Shown here: positions 21,001 to 32,815 of the stretch, one piece after another
Position numbering within the stretch: the stretch's first letter is position 1
Layout of the letters: each line of letters opens with the position of its first letter
Source: Acanthochromis polyacanthus
Taxonomy: Eukaryota > Chordata > Actinopteri > Pomacentridae
NCBI RefSeq assembly: GCF_021347895.1
Contig: NC_067131.1
Coordinates: forward strand, 10,258,653-10,322,652
Direction: 5' to 3'
DNA: 64,000 bases
Position numbers and translations under genes: made by a program
Notes under the pieces: generated by a model
Database searches by the model: none
What the model was told of the DNA's origin: nothing
Seen by the model: only the letters and a program-made list of their open reading frames with translations

Positions 21001-22198
21001 AGGCCCGGTCACACCGCCCGAACTTTGCTGGCGCGTTCCTGGAGCGGTGAAAAAAATTCATCACCGCTCGTAACCGTTCACCACCATTTAACAGAAGTTG
21101 GCCCCCGTTAAAGCAACGCCGTATACGCTCGGCCACCATTGATGTTTCTGGAGGGGCCCTCCTACCGCTCTGAAAGTTTTGAGCTGCACAAAATATTGCG
21201 AGCGGTGAGGAGGGGGCAATGTTCCGCCCCGGCAAAGTTCACCCCTGCTCCACCAACGCCCAGTCAAAGTTTGGCACCGCTAGACGCAAGTTCGTGGACG
21301 CTTGGGTCCGCTAGGCCAACGCAGAAATCTTGAACACTGCCCGGGAGGCGATTAAACGTTGCACAAACTTCGGTGGAGCGGTTGTAAGCGTTTTACGAGC
21401 GGACACGGGGTTGCTGGAACAGTGTCGGGCGTTGAAGCAGCGATCCATGGCGGCGATGAACTTTGGTTTGCCGTTGGTATAGAGGTGTCGGAGCGGGACC
21501 AGAATTTGGCTATAAATACGGGGAGAAATGGACCGGGAGCTGATTTGGAATCAAGCTGCCATTGAGTTCAGACCTCATCTATATCTAATTTGCTCAAAGT
21601 TACAGTAAAACTGTATCACCATGGATGCTGAGAGACTTGTTATGATTGGTGCACTAGTCCAGCAGCAGAATCAGAACCACCTCAGATTGCAACAAGCTGT
21701 TGACAGAAGGAGAAGAGAGAGAAGAAGGAGGGTCAGAGTTGTGTGGGTCAGACAGTGGATACTGAGAAGGCCTGAACATGGACTGTATGACAAGCTGATG
21801 GTGGAGCTGAGGAATGAGGATCCACGAGCCTTCCAGCACTTCATGAGGATGCCACCAGCCATGTTTGATGAACTTGTACAGAGGCTGACCCCCACATCCG
21901 TTCAGCTCTGTAGTCACAAGCGGTATGTCGCTAAACCAACTTTATACCCCCGCCGAGCCAACGCCCGCATGCGCAGAACGCCGCTATACCAACGCTCGCT
22001 ACCGCTAAACCGACGCTGGCTACCGCTAAACCAACGCTAAAGCAACGCCGGCTTCAGCGGTGCACCGCTAAACCAACGCCCATGTTTTCGATTTTTTTTC
22101 CCATTTTGTGCGTGGTGATGAGTGTTGTCGAAATTCGGCCCCCCCTCCCTACCGTTCAAAGAACGCTCCAGCAAAGTTCGGGCGGTGTGACCGGGCCT
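21001..22198 (+). mobile_element. Non-autonomous PIF/Harbinger element A
   Basis: A 1198 bp element with inverted ends AGGCCCGGTCACACCGCCCG / CGGGCGGTGTGACCGGGCCT, flanked by TTA on both sides (20998-21000 and 22199-22201), the 3 bp target duplication of the Harbinger superfamily. It has inserted at the right end of the MITE. Inside is the N-terminal part of a Harbinger transposase joined to a 3' subterminal region rich in short CGCTAAACCAACG repeats. The nuclease domain is missing, so it needs enzyme from another copy. Confidence 0.85.
21621..21920 (+). pseudogene. Truncated Harbinger transposase, N-terminal part
   Basis: The frame starts MDAERLVMIGALVQQQNQNH, passes an Arg-rich patch (DRRRRERRRR) and then LRNEDPRAFQHFMRMPPAMF, which resembles the N-terminal segment of HARBI1-like transposases. 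Around residue 95-100 the homology stops and the frame runs on into subterminal repeat DNA to 22040. The DDE nuclease is absent. Confidence 0.75.
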
Positions 22199-22374
22199 TT
22201 AGACTTTGCAGATATATTCACATTGAAAGTCTTTTATTTCAACCAAAATAAAGTGTTTTCCTTATTCAAAATACAAATCTTTGCTCTTAGGTTAATTGTA
22301 ATAGTCCAAAAACATTCATCAAATTTTCTTCTGGTTTTACTCTGCTGAATTTTCCACTTTATTGTCCCATTGCA

Positions 22375-22728
22375 GGCTGCACAGTGGAGTACTGGTTAGC
22401 ACTTTTTCCTTGCAGCAAGAAGATCCCTAGTTCAAATCCCGGCCTGGGCTTGGAGTTTGCATGTTCTCCCTGTGCATGCGTGGGTTTTCTCTGGACACTC
22501 CGGCTTTCTCCCACAGTCCAAAAATATGCTGAGATTAATTGATGACTCTAAATTGCCCGTAGGTGTGAATGTGAGAGTGATTGTTTGTCTGTATATGTAG
22601 CCCTGCGACAGACTGGCGACCTGTCCAGGTTGTCCCCTGCCTTCGCCAGAATCAGCTGGGATAGGCTTCAGCACCCCCCGCCGACCCCAGTGAGGATAAA
22701 GCGGTGTATAGAGGATGGATGGATGGAT
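22375..22728 (+). mobile_element. Full-length tRNA-derived SINE
   Basis: The element starts with a tRNA-like head (TACTGGTTAGCAC, then a B-box-like AGTTCAAATCCC), followed by TTTGCATGTTCTCCCTGTGC, CTCTAAATTGCCCGTAGGTG and GACAGACTGGCGACCTGTCC, and ends in GGATGGATGGATG. It is flanked by an 11 bp target duplication GTCCCATTGCA (22364-22374 and 22729-22739). The empty site is preserved in copy 1 at about 10895 (TTGTCCTATTGCTCCACC). Confidence 0.88.
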
Positions 22729-22739
22729 GTCCCATTGCA

Positions 22740-23399
22740 CCACCATGTGGCAGAAGCATGTTCTCATGTCTATTTACTTTGATCAGCATTCTGAGAACTT
22801 CACCTCTGCAAAATCGTACAGGATAATATCCAAACAACTGCAAATTAATTAATAAATGTAATTTTAAAAATAAAATACAAAAAATCAAAAGATCAAACAA
22901 TACAGTATTAAAATGATAAAAGCAGTTATCGAAAACGGGGCATCCTGTTGGTGTGCACATTTACTTGATCACAAAAAGCATTGCCAGTCATACAAAGCAA
23001 ATGACTCGAAATTTAAAGGACTTTTTTAAAACGTAGTTTTTCAAATGCCGAAAATGTTGGAGCAATATTCCAAATGTTTGCGCACATGTGTAGACTTTAC
23101 ATTTCCCAATGTAGTCACACAAGTATGCTATTCCAGTAATTTTTTCAACCTAAAAATAAATCTCATTATGATCTTAACACACTAAACATCAGGAATTACA
23201 TTTTGTTGTCGCTAAAAAATCATAGCTCGGTCTGCTCTGCTCGAATTTTTATATTTATAAAAATATATGTATTGCTGCAAAATATTAATATACTACTAAT
23301 TAATCTTTCTAAAAAAAAAAAACGTTGCAGCTGTGTGCATATATTGATTATTTTTTCTCAAAATAAATTATTTTTTATTGCAAGGCCGTGAGCTGGCGA
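22740..23399 (+). other. rab5c distal upstream region
   Basis: Non-coding; equivalent to 10905-10992 plus 15347-15880 in copy 1. No gene recognised. Confidence 0.55.
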
Positions 23400-23634
23400 G
23401 AAGGATATGAGCAGGCTCCTTCTTACGTCTTGCAATCCTCCCATTTAATTGGCTGTGACTTTGCATCACATGACTGGTGAATCCAGGAAGTGTTTTGGTT
23501 ACACAAGGCGGAAGCGTCTAATTTGCTGAAGCTGAAAGTGTTTTAGGGGAAAAGCATAAAACGTCCCTAACGAGGAACAACACAATTACAACTCCCTGGT
23601 CACAGGACGGAGTGAACAGTCTTTCTCGCTGTTG
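23400..23634 (+). promoter_or_regulatory. rab5c promoter and noncoding first exon
   Basis: Contains Ets-like motifs (CCAGGAAGTG at about 23483, GGCGGAAGCG at about 23508), an E-box-like TCACATGA at 23466 and no TATA box, as expected of a housekeeping promoter. The first exon, with no ATG, ends at 23634 (GTTG then GTAAGA). Its start is not defined by sequence. The next exon begins at 25837 after TTTTTCCAAG. Confidence 0.55.
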
Positions 23635-24976
23635 GTAAGAACGCCGTCACATTTTTTGTTTAATAGTATTTTTTCGTATTAGCCGACATTAGCATTGCTA
23701 ACTCATCTCATCGTTATCACAGGCGAGCTTTAGCCTCGGAGCTAACTCCCTGCTGCTGTTGTTTTTGTCCGTTTCGACGGCCGCTATTAACCACAGCAGT
23801 TTTAGTTGGTGTTGTAATCGGCTTGGGTGGAGTTTGTCGTGTTTCCAATTCGAATAAATAGCTCCACTTTGTTGATGAGGTTGCGATGTTGACGCCGGGA
23901 AGATAACAGTTTAAAGCTGAGGAGACAAACATTAAACAGTCAGTTTCCTACGTCAGTTGAGTGAGGTGTGGAAACTATTTGGTATCTCAGCTAAATTCTC
24001 GTTATTATCACAATGCTGGATGCATGTTTTTGAGTGACACATTAGTATTTGACAGGTCAAGCTATGATGACCTATTTGAGTGGGTGTTTTTTACACGATC
24101 ACATAACCCTATATGAACAGTTAATTCTTTTAAATGTTTAAGAATTGTGAGCAAGATGTGTTTTAAACTGTACTTTTGCACTTGAAAAATAAGCCACTCG
24201 TCACTGCACATTCTGATCCCAATATAATTTGCAGTAATAGTGACCAGCATATCAGTGAGGCAGATTTATTATTGTTAACTCAAACAAAGATTAACACACC
24301 AGGTAGTAAGATGACCGACAACTAGACTAGCTGGTCTACTTGACATTCCGACATAAAATGTGATATGAAATTAAAGTGTTTCTGGTTAAAGATGCAACAA
24401 GAAGAATATCTTCAGCCAAATAAAGATGAGTATGGATACACAATATGTCTTTCTATAAAAAGAAATTCATACCGGCCTCATTTTCCATGACTAATCTACA
24501 AGATTAGTGTGTCTGATGGATCACAATGTACTGTCATTGAAGGATTCTTGGATGCACCAGTTTCTTTTCAACTTTTATTTGGAAGACACAGGGTTTGTTA
24601 CATGGAGCCTCCACCTGTGCAAAGCAAAATGAGTGAAGAATAGGAGAACACTGGAAAAAATAGTAATTGGTTACAAAAAGAAGCGTTTTGGCTGCAGAAG
24701 GGATGGCATTGACCAAAAGTAGACAACATCTTGGAGTTATTGTCATTACACAGGACAACACAACTAATGTGTTTGGCAATTAAAATCGGCACCACTAAGC
24801 TTTGTATGATGAGTGCAAAGCCAAGTCTGAATGCCATCCAAAGTACCATATGATAAAGGTGCCATTATCAGATTTTTAAAAATATTTATTAGCGTTGGTG
24901 CAGATTTACTTTTACTTGATCAGTCTAGTTATTTTAAAATGATCATTCTTTCCAAATGGAGTTATCTGGAAAAGCA

Positions 24977-25062
<86 letters not shown>

Positions 25063-25836
25063 CAAAATATCACCATGTCAATTTATTTTATTGTTGTGCA
25101 GCCCCACTGCCCTGCCTATTGATTAATATGCAAATTATTGGCTGAATGGACAGGTTCATCATTTTTGTATTCCCTAGAGCCAAGGACGCTTCTTCAAATT
25201 CTTTGCTTTATCTCATCTAGCAAGATTATTAATTATTCAACGTTTTGCCTCACTTGTGCGTATGGTTTGTTCAGCTTATTGATATGTGGATGTCTTTATT
25301 TCATATTGTATAATCTATTTGTTTAATATTTAACTATTTAGGGCTCCATAAAGTACTTAGACATGTCTGAACACACTAGAGATAACAGTTGTTGCCCTGA
25401 AAACAAATGAAAATTTGATTAGTTGATCAATCAAGTGATATGAAATTTATATAATTCACTTTTGGTTGATGTTTTTCCATAGAAGAATGACAAAAATGTG
25501 TTGTTACAGCTTCTGAAATGTAAAGATTTTACTGCATGGCTTTCTTTTGTTGCATAGTAAAACAGTTTTGGAATTTTTTCCCTCTATTTTCTGATCTTTT
25601 AAAGCTTAAAATATCAACCAACCTGCAAACTATTTCGGAGGGAAATCAACAACTGCAAACCCTGAATACCAACAGCATGGCAGTATACAAGCTGATTCAG
25701 AGTTTTGGTTGTTTTGAAGTTTAATTCTATAAAAGTGTGAACTCAGATCTTCAACTTTAAAAATGCTAGTAAAATAAACGACTTCTGTTCTTATAACTGA
25801 GCCCACTGATTTTTCCATGCTTCTTTTTTTTCCAAG
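23635..25836 (+). other. rab5c first intron
   Basis: Intron within the 5' untranslated region. It contains a long (GT)n microsatellite. No other gene-like signal recognised; short antisense frames in this stretch look like chance. Confidence 0.55.
24979..25060. repeat. (GT)41 microsatellite
   Basis: An uninterrupted GT dinucleotide run of 82 bases in the first rab5c intron, likely polymorphic in length. A reading frame through it gives a meaningless Val-Cys repeat. Confidence 0.97.
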
Positions 25837-26007
25837 GTAACTGGGGTCAGTCCTCTGCTGTTCGCCCCATTTGGCTTTTGACACCAGGAGTTTGTTCTGT
25901 CACCTCATTTACCGTCAGTGCCTGCGTTTCCAAGGTCTTCTCCCATCTTTGCGCCTCGCCGACCAGTAGTTTCGGACCGTCTCATCCATAACAGTCTCTG
26001 TCTGTCA

Positions 26008-29000
26008 ATGGCTGGGCGTGGTGGAGGAGCAAACAGGCCTAATGGTGCCGCGGCAGCAAATAAAATCTGCCAGTTCAAACTGGTGCTGCTGGGGGAGTCG
26101 GCAGTGGGCAAGTCCAGCTTAGTGCTGCGATTTGTCAAAGGCCAGTTTCATGAATTTCAGGAGAGTACCATTGGAGGTAAGCGAAACATGTTTCTAGACT
26201 TCTGAAAGAGAGCATTTTGTGTTAAAGCTTTGTGTGTCTGTGGGTAGATTATGTTGTTATGAGCATGTCGGTGATGAATATTGTTCATATTTTATTAAAA
26301 CTTGTCCTGATTCAACACCACAATGGTACTTTTCTGTTAACCTACTTTAAGGATAATGAATATGTCTTTCATATTTATATTTTCTGAATCAGCCACAGTT
26401 TCACATGTTGAATCTTGTCTATAAATAAGCAGCTGTATAAGAACTTTGCCTCAATAAAATAACTGAAAATTCACTCAATTTAGAAAAAGTGAAGAAAATT
26501 ATAGATTGACAGGACAGCCTATGGCGGTTTAGGGTGTTTGAAGACTGTTGATAAATGTTACACAAAGCTGTCATACGAATCCTAGCATAAATTGCAGAAA
26601 TGATAACCAATACAGTTTTTTACCAATACCAGTTTTAATACTGAAGTGGATTTTGCATACAAAAGTTATCTAAACTTTCAGTATTAAATCACATTTTGAA
26701 ATTTGATTTCTCTTTATAAGGTCAAAGAGCTATACCCTAATCAAAGGCTAAAGATAAAGGTGTCCCAACATATAAATGTAGAATGTTGGTGCTACAGATC
26801 ATTTTGTACTGCAGTAAAAATCAGGTCATCGGATTCTATTTTTTTCAGTGGAAAATGAATGAAGCACTTACCATTCCCACTTAAATCGTGACTGATATTA
26901 GGAAGTATTGGCTGAAAGGTAAAGGCTTTGTGCTACTGATGTGCTATTAATATTTTTAAACTTTACTTTTCCATTTTTTTCAGAGAACATTTTTACAGAG
27001 ACGGTAGCTAAACAAGATACGAATACATACATTAATAATTGTATAACAGTATGGAGAACAGCAATGGTTGTGAGGATAGGAGCACAGTACTGGAGTCTAA
27101 AAGATAATAGTATTGTTTTTATAAACCATAAATCAGAAAGAAGGCGGATTATCACCTCTTGTTGTGAGGTGGGTGTCCCATTTTTCCCAGAGAGCATTGT
27201 CATTTTGGAGTTTTATACTGAAAATCATGTGTTCCATACACTGGATGTTTGTGATTATTGCTGCCCATTGATCGATAGTAGGAGGTTCCTCACAGAGCCA
27301 TTGCCTTTTTTTTAACCTTTTTACTCGCTGCCATTAAGATTTTTTGAAAACATCCGTCACCTTTAGGTAAGCTTGGGTCCATATCCCCCAAATTAAATGG
27401 GGGATGCAAGTGAATTCACTATCGCAAAAAAGGACTTCTCTGACGGCGCCATGAACACAGTCCCAGAAGGTTTTATGAATAGAACATCTCCAGAATATGT
27501 GTGTATAGTCTGCTTCACTATAGCCACATCCTCTCCGGCATTTAGATTGTGTACCAATCTGTTTGGACTTTTGTTTTGGGGTTATAAAATATCTACTGCA
27601 ATTTTTCCCAAGAGAAATCCCTCCATGTATGTGAAGCAGTAGTTCTGATTTGTGTGTTAATTATGTTTGTGGGCTATTAATTTTAAGATATGTGGTGCAA
27701 GTCACCTGTTGGGGTCTTGAGCAACGCCATTTAAACTTTATCTGCTCCAGGCCTGTTCTGCTATGTCTGGCCCCATTGAAAAGGGAAATTTGACTCTCCT
27801 ATCTGTCGCTCAGCCAGCTATTTGTCACATTAATTCCAGCTTATTTTTCTGCACATTGATCAGCCCCACTGAAAGCTACAGATTTGATTCTTTTGTCATG
27901 TTGAAAATGATGTAAAAGTTGTCAGAAGGAACCTGAACTGATACTGAAAACATTGCCTGGATCTTCGTCTGCTTACATACTTTGTTCTTCCCTCTTCAGC
28001 TGCCTTCCTCACTCAGACTGTCTGCCTGGACGACACCACTGTGAAGTTTGAGATCTGGGACACAGCAGGTCAGGAGCGCTACCACAGCCTGGCCCCGATG
28101 TACTACAGAGGTGCTCAGGCTGCCATCGTGGTCTACGACATCACCAACACAGTAGGTGTCACGCAGCAGAGTTATGAAGGGTGGTTGTTTCAGCAATAGC
28201 TACTTTTCTTATTTTACTTTAATGGCTTTTCTGATTCTTTGTATCAAATAATCTTGAGTTTTATCAACGTGTTATGTGCTGGTTGTTACTTAAGGATTCA
28301 AGACACTCACGAGTCTCGGTTCTGTGTTAAAAATTCATTGCATCTCGTCTAAAATTAGACCTGTTTAGGTGTTCAGACTTGTGGGTGTTTTGAGGTCAAA
28401 TTTTCCACCAGAGTTGAAAATGGCTGTAGTCATAATAACTTGGTGTGAAAGATACTAATCAAGTTTGCTTCTTTATCAGGACACTTTTGCACGCGCAAAA
28501 AACTGGGTGAAGGAGCTTCAAAGACAAGCCAGTCCCAACATAGTGATCGCTCTGGCTGGGAACAAGGCGGACATCGCAAACAAGAGAGCTGTAGATCTTC
28601 AGGTAAGAAGATGCAGAAATATGGTTCAGGGTGACAGTACTGGTCTTGAGTTTATTTGATCATGAAAATGCAACAAACTGCCGCAGACTATCTTCTGTAT
28701 CCAAATGATTTTCTCAGGAGGCACAAACGTACGCTGATGACAACAGTCTACTTTTTATGGAGACCTCAGCCAAGACTGCCATGAATGTCAATGAAATTTT
28801 CATGGCTATTGGTAAGTATCACATGAGAGCAAATCTCCCGGATGCATTTTGGTAGCACTTCAGTTTCCTGCTGCTTCCATTTCTGCAGCAAAAAACTTTG
28901 TAGACAGATTCAGTCATTGCTTTCCTGACCTAAAGGCTAGTTAGTAAAAAAATGACAAATTAGTTCACTTGTGTTCTTGAAGTAATACAGTTACCGTAAA

Positions 29001-29215
29001 AAACTGTAAATAAGGTTTCAAAAATGTCTAAAATTTATATTTCAACAGTAAAAAAATAAATAAAAATCTGTGCTCTTGTCCTTGTAGCAAAGAAGCTGCC
29101 TAAGAACGATCCTCAGGGTGGACCTGGACAAGGAGGACGGACGAGGACAGGAGTGGATCTACAAGAAGCCACCCCTCAGGGCCGCAGCAGCCAGTGTTGC
29201 GGCGGCGGCAATTAG
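26008..29215 (+). CDS. rab5c: Rab5C small GTPase
   Basis: Five coding exons: 26008-26176, 28000-28151, 28480-28602, 28718-28811 and 29088-29215 (TAG), 221 residues. Rab5 switches between GDP and GTP on early endosomes to drive tethering, fusion and sorting. All signature motifs are intact: P-loop GESAVGKS (29-36), switch I Thr54, WDTAGQE (76-82) with catalytic Gln81, NKAD (135-138) and SAK (165-167). A C-terminal Cys216-Cys217 pair serves for geranylgeranylation. MAGRGG at the start, [32 protein letters not shown] and GVDLQE are Rab5C rather than Rab5A or Rab5B residues. The start is the first ATG in its exon and matches the family N-terminus. The tail ends CCGGGN, longer than the CCSN of mammalian Rab5 proteins, owing to three GGC codons. 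Confidence 0.93.
26177..27999 (+). other. rab5c intron after the P-loop exon
   Basis: A 1.8 kb intron with GTAAGC donor and CTCTTCAG acceptor. Two open frames of about 124 and 81 codons (26941-27315, 27397-27642) show no motif I recognise. They may be fragments of an old repeat but cannot be assigned. The remaining introns (28152-28479, 28603-28717, 28812-29087) are short and plain. Confidence 0.6.
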
Positions 29216-30460
29216 CAAGTACAGAACAGCGAACTTAGTGAACGAGCCCTGAACATCATTTTAAGGACATCACGTAGCTAAAACCCAGAGAGGCAGGAGA
29301 GGGCAGAGCCACTCGACGCTCCTGCACTTAAACTGAGGTTACAGATGAGATTATCTGGATCCTCTTTGATTAAAGGAACTTTTTTTTTTTTAAAGAATCA
29401 TAAGCTAGAGGGAATTCCCAAGATCCCTCACTACTTCTCTTCTGTCTTTCCCCTCCGTGTGTCTGTCTACCTCCCTGTTCATCTTCAGCCTCTGTCTCAG
29501 TTGATTGAATACTGTTTTAAATGAACTCTTTTGAAGCGTGATGCTGAGGTTGTTTTGTTTTGCCAGTTCCCTGTTTGTTTGAGCGTGTGTGTACAAACAG
29601 CATATATAGATGCACATGCACACATTTTGTACTCTTGTCATATCCCTCTAGGTTGATCTTTATAGTCAATACAAATACAAAGACCCAACCTCTTATTAAT
29701 GCAGAACTTGCAAATGGAGACGCGATGAAGCTTTTTGTCTTATTGGCCCCATTTGCAGCCGGTGTTAACATGTGATGAAGTATCTGGATAATGACATCAG
29801 ATCCTGCAGCTTTGCCCTGTTGCACCCAGTATACAAATGTGTTCTCATTATCGACCCGTACTCTCAGTATGCAAATAAGTCAGGTGCTAGCTGGTGATTT
29901 TGTCATTTAATCTGATGTAAGTCAAGGAAGGCAATGCCGCAAATGGACATTATTAATGAATCATTTCTGAGAGAAGACCTGCCAGCAATGTTTCAGCTTG
30001 CTGAATGTATCAGGAATAGACAGAGAAGGCTTTTTTTCTCAAGGATGTGGTCAGGCAGTCTTGACTGAGATCTGATCACAGTGAAAGCTTGACCACCTCT
30101 AAGTGTGTCCTGGCTGATTACTAGTCCCACTGTGTTCTGTGTGCTTTTACACCTGCATTTCCCCCCCTCTTCTTCCCTCTCCTAAAGGTATCCAGATACA
30201 GATCACATCTTAGTGCCAGATGTGAAGGGGGTATTTTATTCTTGGATGAGACGCAGTTAAAAGAGCCGCCCGTAACTTTTTATGGAAGCAGGCCGTGATC
30301 TGATAGGCTACACACATCTGAAGACGTTTCCGAACTGTACAACTCATTCGTTGTGTATCGCTAACTGTAACACCAGAGAGTTGTTAGCCTTTTTTTTAAA
30401 AAAAAATGTGAAATAACTTGTAAATCTAAAAAGTAATAAATAACACAAGATTCCTTTTGT
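29216..30460 (+). terminator. rab5c 3' untranslated region and poly(A) signal
   Basis: After the stop codon about 1.2 kb of non-coding sequence leads to AATAAA at 30435-30440, the best poly(A) signal in range. Open frames within this stretch are antisense or short and not supported. Confidence 0.55.
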
Positions 30461-32296
30461 GTTGCTTTGAATTGTACTTTGACCCTTTTTTTTTTTGCAT
30501 GTCCAGTCTATTGTGACAGTTACACACTGAATTTGAACTTAAAAAGTCTCCATTTTAATTTTACTGAAAACATGATTAAAATGGCAATGCTGTATTATTA
30601 ACCAGTTTATGAGCAAATGTCTCAGTCAGATTTTTGAGCACATTCTGCAAGAGAGTTATAAAATTATTAGAAATCTAAAATGCTCTGAGAAGAAATGACC
30701 AAAGTAAAACACTAGATGGCAGCATCACATTTGAATTCAAAGAGCCTTGTCACAAATGCATGTGGAGCTATCAATTTATTTTTGCCAAAGGGGGGGGGGG
30801 CATTTATTCAGCTGAAACAGATAAATTATTATTCATTTCGCAGGTAGAGCTGCTAGCTGAAAAGCTGCAGTGTTTAAGTGAAGGAAAAAAGGAGCTTTTA
30901 GCCACAATTTAGTGAATAAATTTAGCACGCAGTCAGTGTTTGCATTTGCCTGCATCCCCATCTGTGTGTCTGTGTGAAAGGGAACAGTGTGTAGATTGGC
31001 TACGCAAAAAGCCATTACTGGCAAAGTGAAAAAAAATGTTGTCCTGCAGAGGAACAGCTTGGTCGTGATGTGCTTCATTTGTGTTCACCTCATTACTCTG
31101 CAGCTCATCTTAAAGCAGCGTTTCTGTGGGTTAATGCCGCAGCTCATTGTCAAGATGATCTTTGCCCTTTTAATGGAGGTGCCTGGAGCCGATTTAAGAC
31201 CATTAGTTGAAAAAAATATTTATATATTAAATGGTATCAAGCAGTTCTCAGTACATTTAACACTATAAACTACGGCATTTTATAGTGAAACCTCTGTGTA
31301 CATACACTCAATGTCATTTTATGTGTAGCTGATCAAAGTTGATGGAGTCCAGTGAAAGAATTTAATAAAAAAAAAAAGATTATATCTTCAGTTATGGTTT
31401 AGAGAGGCGATGAGTCAATTTTATGGAAATTTTTAAGCTGTAGTTTGTGGTGCGCTTGAATCATTTTGGCAGTTCTGATATTTTTTTGTATTTTTAGTCA
31501 AAAATTGTAGCATTAAGCAGTGCTATTTTAGTAATTTGTGTAGTTTCTGTGATTAAAAGTTACAGAAAAAATTATATTGAGATAACTAGGTGGCTGGAGA
31601 TGAACAATTTGATCGATCCCATTGAATTATTTCAGCCAAAGAGCACCGGTCAAGCCTGAAATAAGAGGAAATTGCGTGGCAAATACAAGTCAAATGTGCT
31701 TTTGATGCTCATTTTATGTCTTCTTTTGAAGGCTGCTACAGTCTTCTTATCTCTCCACACAGATCTGATGTTTTTGTGTGCTGCCATTTCTCATCTTTTC
31801 AACAGAGCTGGAGCTATGTCTCACTGTTGAAATTCCTCACATTGTGCTTTTACCAACACACCAATTCTTCCACCTCAGGCAAACGTAATGTTTTTGTCAC
31901 TTTTTATGTACAATTTGCAAATGTGCACAAAAGAACTTACTTTATGGAAGTTTTGTATGGATAAATAAGACATTCTCCCCCATGGGAAATGATAATGAAG
32001 TGAACCCTTCTGCAGTTCATTAATTCAATGGTTTTTCCAATATATTCTTTGTGGGTCAGTATCTGATGTTAATGACTAATGTTTAGCGAGATACATTTAG
32101 ATAGTTATTCCTTAGGTCCGCAGTAATTCCTGTTTAAGCAAAACACCTATCTCTGAATGCACGACCAGCAAGCAAACCCAAACAAGACATCAGGCATAAT
32201 ATTTATTTCCCATTGAATGGAGTAATCAGAATTAGGAGATACCGATGAAGAATCCTTGTAAAGATTTTCACACTGGAAACTGAAGTAAGCTGCTTT
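30461..32296. other. Intergenic, nothing recognised
   Basis: AT-rich spacer between rab5c and the Harbinger composite. It has a G10 run at about 30790 and no repeat family or gene that I can name. Confidence 0.5.
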
Positions 32297-32643
32297 TAAA
32301 GGCCCGGTCACACCACCCGAACTTTGCTGGAGCGTTCCTTGAACGGTAGGGAGGGGGGGCCGAATTTCGACAACGCTCGTCACTGCGCAAAAAATGGGAA
32401 AAAAAATCGAAAACACGGGCACTGAAGCCGGCGTTGCTTTAGCGTTGGTTTAGCGGTGACGCGAGCGTTGGTATAGCGGCGTTTTGCCAGCCCGGTCTCA
32501 CGGGGATTCGTGAAACTGTCACGTCAGTTTTTGTTTCGGTTTCGTGCGCACCAACACGATGTCGTCATGTTTTTCGTGCCGCTCACCACGAGCGAAACCC
32601 GCTGTGGTAATCACATCTGAAAGTGGTTTATACCGGCGGATTC

Positions 32644-32744
32644 ATGACGATTTAAGCTGTCCATCCGTGTTTGCGGATGTCTGGCGGCCGCAATGGCGGC
32701 CGCAGTGGCGGCCGCAAACGCCGATGGACAGCTTAGATCGTCAT
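32644..32744. repeat. 33 bp inverted repeat around three NotI sites
   Basis: Arms 32644-32676 and 32712-32744 are inverted copies with three mismatches. The loop and arm edge contain three consecutive TGGCGGCCGCAR units, giving three GCGGCCGC sites within about 35 bases. Such GC-rich palindromic DNA stands out in this AT-rich window. Confidence 0.85.
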
Positions 32745-32749
32745 TTTAC

Positions 32750-32815
32750 ATAACACACAGGAAAAATGGCATGACAAGTACACTATGCCCTTATGCCATT
32801 TTTCCTGTGTGTTAT
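32750..32815. repeat. Perfect 23 bp hairpin
   Basis: Arm 32750-32772 (ATAACACACAGGAAAAATGG...) is repeated exactly inverted at 32793-32815 with a 20-base loop. It lies directly after the NotI hairpin. Confidence 0.9.

Larger units (their letters stand above)
15956..23491 (+). repeat. Tandem segmental duplication, copy 2
   Basis: Second copy of the unit, containing the broken kcnh4 exon, Ly6 genes 3 and 4 and the DNA next to the live rab5c promoter. It has lost the start of the kcnh4 exon (3440-3930 equivalent) and the kcnh4 3' region (4345-5783 equivalent). It has gained a Harbinger remnant, a MITE, a Harbinger element and a SINE. The Ly6 part was duplicated again inside this copy: block 17020-18126 resembles 19585-20700. 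Confidence 0.78.

Noticed and set aside
24831..25145. 104-codon frame with a Val-Cys repeat
   Set aside because: It is the translation of the (GT)41 microsatellite.
26941..27642. Two open frames in a rab5c intron as possible nested genes
   Set aside because: No motif, no promoter or splice context, and no recognisable homology.
26008..29215. Naming the GTPase rab5a and the channel kcnh8
   Set aside because: KCNH8 and RAB5A lie in the same region in human too, so the pair was considered. The GTPase has the Rab5C-specific residues [23 protein letters not shown] and GVDLQE, which points to the KCNH4-RAB5C region.
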